Shown in pieces: positions 6,770 to 8,181 of a DNA stretch of 8,181 bases (the stretch's first letter is position 1; each line of letters opens with the position of its first letter). Under the pieces are notes generated by a model. The model was not told the origin of the DNA and ran no database searches. It was given only the letters and a program-made list of their open reading frames with translations. Source of the DNA: an uncultured Candidatus Melainabacteria bacterium. Lineage in GTDB: Bacteria > Cyanobacteriota > Vampirovibrionia > LMEP-6097. The stretch covers positions 1 through 8,181 of the forward strand of contig CALBDR010000067.1 of the NCBI GenBank assembly GCA_937927525.1, given 5' to 3'. The position numbers and the translations under genes are program-made.

Positions 6770-7329
6770 TGGCAGTAAAAATTGCAAAAGCAGCGTCAGG
6801 TTCTGGTAATCTAGTCAATGTATATACAACTACTGGAACAGGATTAGACACTTTAGTATTCACTTTTGACAGAAATACAAGTGAAAACTTCACAGGCGAT
6901 GTAGCTACAGGTGACTTAGCAATTGAGCTAGAGTCAATCATAGATAACGCAGCATTTTTAACATTTAAAGAGACTTACACCGTATCTGAGGAAGTAACAA
7001 GTGAAACAATCACTTATACTGACGCATCTACAAGTAAGAATGTAACAATCCCAGCGGATGCAACTGATTTAATAGCAATTCATCAAGGTGGCGTTATTTC
7101 AGGAGATAGAAAGTTAACAGGATTCCAAACATTAGTTGGAGTTCAACAAACTTCTAAATCTGCAAATACTACATCAGGTTACACAGTAACATTAACAGCA
7201 GTACCAGCAGCAACTGACTATGTATTAAGCTCAGTTGTTATTGATGCAGACTTTAATGTAACGGGTTCTAGTGATTTATCAATAAGCCAAGACTCTTATG
7301 GTAAAGAAGTATTTGTACAAAATGGTTAA
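6769..7329 (+). CDS. Major tail protein (tail tube subunit), Ser/Thr-rich
   Basis: The 186-residue protein is beta-rich and uncharged for long stretches, with about a quarter Ser plus Thr by hand count. It sits after the tail terminator and glycosyltransferase and before the tail chaperones, the usual place for the tube subunit. The N-terminal half (to about residue 115) fits a tube domain. The C-terminal part, with ANTTSGYTVTLTAVPAATDY, is low in charge and could be a surface domain. The start is ATG 6769 in a TAATG overlap, backed by a good AAAGGA at 6754-6759 (9-base spacer), in keeping with high expression. An intrinsic terminator follows directly, as is common after abundant structural genes. 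A decoration or other tail surface protein is a less likely alternative, because no other tube candidate is in the window. Confidence 0.72.
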   Translation: MAVKIAKAASGSGNLVNVYTTTGTGLDTLVFTFDRNTSENFTGDVATGDLAIELESIIDNAAFLTFKETYTVSEEVTSETITYTDASTSKNVTIPADATDLIAIHQGGVISGDRKLTGFQTLVGVQQTSKSANTTSGYTVTLTAVPAATDYVLSSVVIDADFNVTGSSDLSISQDSYGKEVFVQNG

Positions 7330-7334
7330 TTAAT

Positions 7335-7364
7335 AGGGGTTTAACCAGCCCCTTATTTTTTTTT
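7335..7364 (+). terminator. Intrinsic terminator after the major tail protein gene
   Basis: A five-pair stem, AGGGG (7335-7339) with CCCCT (7349-7353), encloses a nine-base loop and is followed by TA and a run of nine T (7356-7364). It lies six bases past the tail protein stop and just before the ribosome site (AAAGG 7365-7369) of the chaperone gene. The stem is short, so it probably lets some transcription through. It would lower expression of the chaperone and tape measure genes relative to the tube protein. Confidence 0.75.
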
Positions 7365-7376
7365 AAAGGTATAAAA

Positions 7377-7745
7377 ATGGCAAAAGTAGAAAAAACAAAA
7401 GTAATTAGTGCTAAATTTTTGAACGAATTTAACAAATTGGTAGATAAATATAACCCCGATAAAGAGCTTAACGAATTAGCTCAAGGATCAGGCGATTTAT
7501 TAGGACTTATAACAAATCTATCAAAAGAAGATGAAAGAAATGACTCTTTAATTAATTCAGTTGCAACTTTATTGAATTTAAGTGCTAATGTAAAGTTAGA
7601 TAAAAAAAGAAAAGATGAATTAGTTGAATTTAATTGTAAAGCTTATTCAATGATTAAAGAAGTTGATTATAAAGAGGTTTTAGAATTAGACTATATTGAG
7701 GTTAAAAAAGAAGTTAATACCTTTCGTGCAACTTATCAATGCTAA
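7377..7745 (+). CDS. Tail assembly chaperone, short form (lambda gpG analogue)
   Basis: The 122-residue, Lys/Glu-rich helical protein is the first ORF after the major tail protein. A second reading frame overlaps its end, and a probable tape measure gene follows soon after. This is the conserved order of the tail assembly chaperone pair, whose members coat the tape measure protein while the tube is built and are absent from the finished virion. Helices are predicted around VISAKFLNEFNKLVDKY, DSLINSVATLLNL and FNCKAYSMIKEV. ATG 7377 has AAAGG at 7365-7369 (7-base spacer), and TAA at 7743-7745 ends the form. The overlapping second frame is reached by a +1 shift near codon 116, giving a long form of about 215 residues. 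Sequence motifs are weak in this family, so the call rests on gene order and the overlapping frames. Confidence 0.75.
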   Translation: MAKVEKTKVISAKFLNEFNKLVDKYNPDKELNELAQGSGDLLGLITNLSKEDERNDSLINSVATLLNLSANVKLDKKRKDELVEFNCKAYSMIKEVDYKEVLELDYIEVKKEVNTFRATYQC

Positions 7746-8025
7746 ATTAGAACAAGTACATTCTTTTATTGAGCATAATAAGATATTTAAATTAGCTAGT
7801 ATTGAAGCTAAAAAGTCAGAAAAAAAACTAAAAGAAAATAAATGGAAAATACCAGACAAAAGAGAGCTAACAATAGAAAAATGGGAATATTTAGGAAATG
7901 TATGGTATTTAGCAGACAACACAACCGAATATCTTTACCTAGTCGAAATGGACTACTTAGAAATGATGAAATTGGTAGCATTGAAGATGCTAAGCGAGTA
8001 TCAAGGCGCAGCACCAAAGAATTAG
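7696..8025 (+). CDS. Tail assembly chaperone, frameshift extension (lambda gpT analogue; made as G-T fusion)
   Basis: This frame is open from 7690 and ends at TAG 8023-8025. Its only early start codon is TTG 7696, with no Shine-Dalgarno ahead and no suitable ATG, so independent initiation is unlikely. It is best read as the C-terminal part of a frameshift fusion: 116 residues of the upstream chaperone up to Phe (TTT 7722-7724), then 99 residues from GTG 7726, beginning VQLINAKLEQVHSF, for about 215 in all. The extension is helical and basic at first (KKSEKKLKENKWKIP), then acidic and aromatic (WEYLGNVWYLADNTTEYLY). In lambda the equivalent extension binds the tube subunit while the G part binds the tape measure. 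It is one reading frame forward of the chaperone (+1, or -2), unlike the commoner -1 arrangement. Confidence 0.7.
   Translation: MRLKKKLIPFVQLINAKLEQVHSFIEHNKIFKLASIEAKKSEKKLKENKWKIPDKRELTIEKWEYLGNVWYLADNTTEYLYLVEMDYLEMMKLVALKMLSEYQGAAPKN
7719..7727 (+). other. Predicted +1 ribosomal frameshift site (ACC TTT CGT)
   Basis: In the short-form frame the ribosome reads ACC TTT CGT. The Phe tRNA on TTT can slip one base forward to TTC (7723-7725), leaving GTG at 7726 as the next codon in the extension frame. The minor Arg codon CGT in the A site would slow decoding. The core CC UUU CGU matches the known +1 shift site of influenza A PA-X. The overlap of the two frames is 7690-7745, and this is the best slip site I can find in it. 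Confidence 0.55.
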
Positions 8026-8042
8026 ACATATTTGATTATATA

Positions 8043-8147
8043 ATGAGTCCTATCGGGCTTTTATTAACTCCTTTCCTTATTATATTACTTTATCCTTTCT
8101 TAATAGCATATACATTAATGGGTTCGATATGGCAGATGAAAAAATAA
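8043..8147 (+). CDS. Small membrane peptide between chaperone and tape measure genes (function unknown)
   Basis: This 34-residue ORF starts at ATG 8043 and ends at TAA 8145-8147. The peptide has one hydrophobic segment of about 25 residues (from I4, with LLLTPFLIILLYPFLIAY) and a short basic end QMKK, so it would be a single-pass membrane peptide. It fills most of the 103-base gap between the chaperone stop and the tape measure start in an operon that otherwise has almost no gaps, and overlaps the tape measure gene by 19 bases. There is no clear Shine-Dalgarno, so it may be translated by re-initiation after TAG 8025. The frame is also open upstream to 7842, but that part is a Lys/Arg/Asn-rich shadow of the chaperone extension. 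It could be a real accessory peptide, or a leader that couples translation to the next gene. I recognise no family. Confidence 0.4.
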   Translation: MSPIGLLLTPFLIILLYPFLIAYTLMGSIWQMKK

Positions 8148-8181
8148 TAATAGACTTACAATTTACCAATAATATCAAATC
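8129..8181 (+). CDS. Tape measure protein, N-terminal start (partial, runs off window)
   Basis: ATG 8129 opens a frame that continues to the right edge and gives MADEKIIIDLQFTNNIK. Short charged starts with one beta strand of this kind are common in tail tape measure proteins, and the gene after the G/GT chaperone pair is nearly always the tape measure. That protein sets tail length and threads through the tube. Only 17 full codons are visible, so the identity is inferred from context. The Shine-Dalgarno is weak (GGGTT at 8120-8124), and the start lies inside the preceding membrane ORF, so coupled translation is likely. Confidence 0.6.
   Translation, partial: MADEKIIIDLQFTNNIK

Noticed and set aside
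7703..7712. A-run (GTT AAA AAA GAA) as a -1 slippery site in the chaperone gene
   Set aside because: A -1 shift would enter the third frame, not the extension frame, which is +1 (or -2) relative to the chaperone. A -2 slip on the A-run is possible but less natural than the TTT to TTC +1 shift.
5701..8025. Altered genetic code (TGA or TAG read as an amino acid)
   Set aside because: TGA ends the neck and tail terminator genes and TAG ends the chaperone extension at sensible positions next to the following starts. No gene here needs an internal stop to be read through.
1..8181. tRNA genes, CRISPR arrays, insertion sequences, attachment sites, packaging (cos/pac) site
   Set aside because: I saw no cloverleaf, no spaced repeats, no transposase and no inverted-repeat-bounded element. 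The packaging site usually lies in or before the small terminase gene, which is almost wholly outside the window.

Overview
The window is a stretch of a tailed phage (siphovirus-type) or prophage genome. It covers the DNA-packaging, head and early tail-assembly genes, all on the + strand. It is AT-rich (roughly one-third G+C by eye). Codons are AT-ending, with much use of ATA (Ile) and AGA (Arg), and several genes have clear Shine-Dalgarno sites. This suggests a low-GC bacterial host such as a Firmicute, a fusobacterium or a similar anaerobe, but nothing here fixes the genus. TGA and TAG both serve as ordinary stops, so there is no sign of an altered genetic code. No bacterial flanking genes, integrase, tRNA, CRISPR array or insertion sequence is visible.

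Layout: tail end of the small terminase (1-125); large terminase (112-1329); SPP1 gp6-like portal (1319-2806); a 57-codon ORF overprinted on the portal 3' end (2691-2864); coiled-coil scaffold (2836-3444); major capsid protein (3458-4378); a small beta-rich protein with a Sec-type signal sequence (4378-4764); head-tail connector (4765-5163); neck/tail-completion protein (5165-5704); tail terminator (5701-6096); a family 2-type glycosyltransferase (6080-6769); major tail protein (6769-7329); an intrinsic terminator (7335-7364); tail assembly chaperone (7377-7745) with a second-frame extension (to 8025) that looks joined by a +1 ribosomal frameshift; a 34-residue membrane peptide (8043-8147); and the first 17 codons of the probable tape measure protein (8129 to the window end).

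The genes form one tightly packed co-directional operon. Almost every junction overlaps or abuts (TAATG, ATGA or a few bases), so translational coupling is likely throughout. The terminases and portal package DNA into a shell built by the scaffold and capsid protein. No prohead protease is seen in the window. The connector, neck and terminator proteins join the head to a long tail made from the major tail protein with the help of the chaperones and tape measure.

The least ordinary parts are: the glycosyltransferase inside the tail module next to a Ser/Thr-rich tail protein; the signal-sequence protein directly behind the capsid gene; the UUU CGU +1 frameshift candidate in the chaperone gene; the overprinted coiled-coil ORF between portal and scaffold; and the membrane micro-ORF just before the tape measure gene. 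All functions are read from sequence motifs and gene order; no database search was run.
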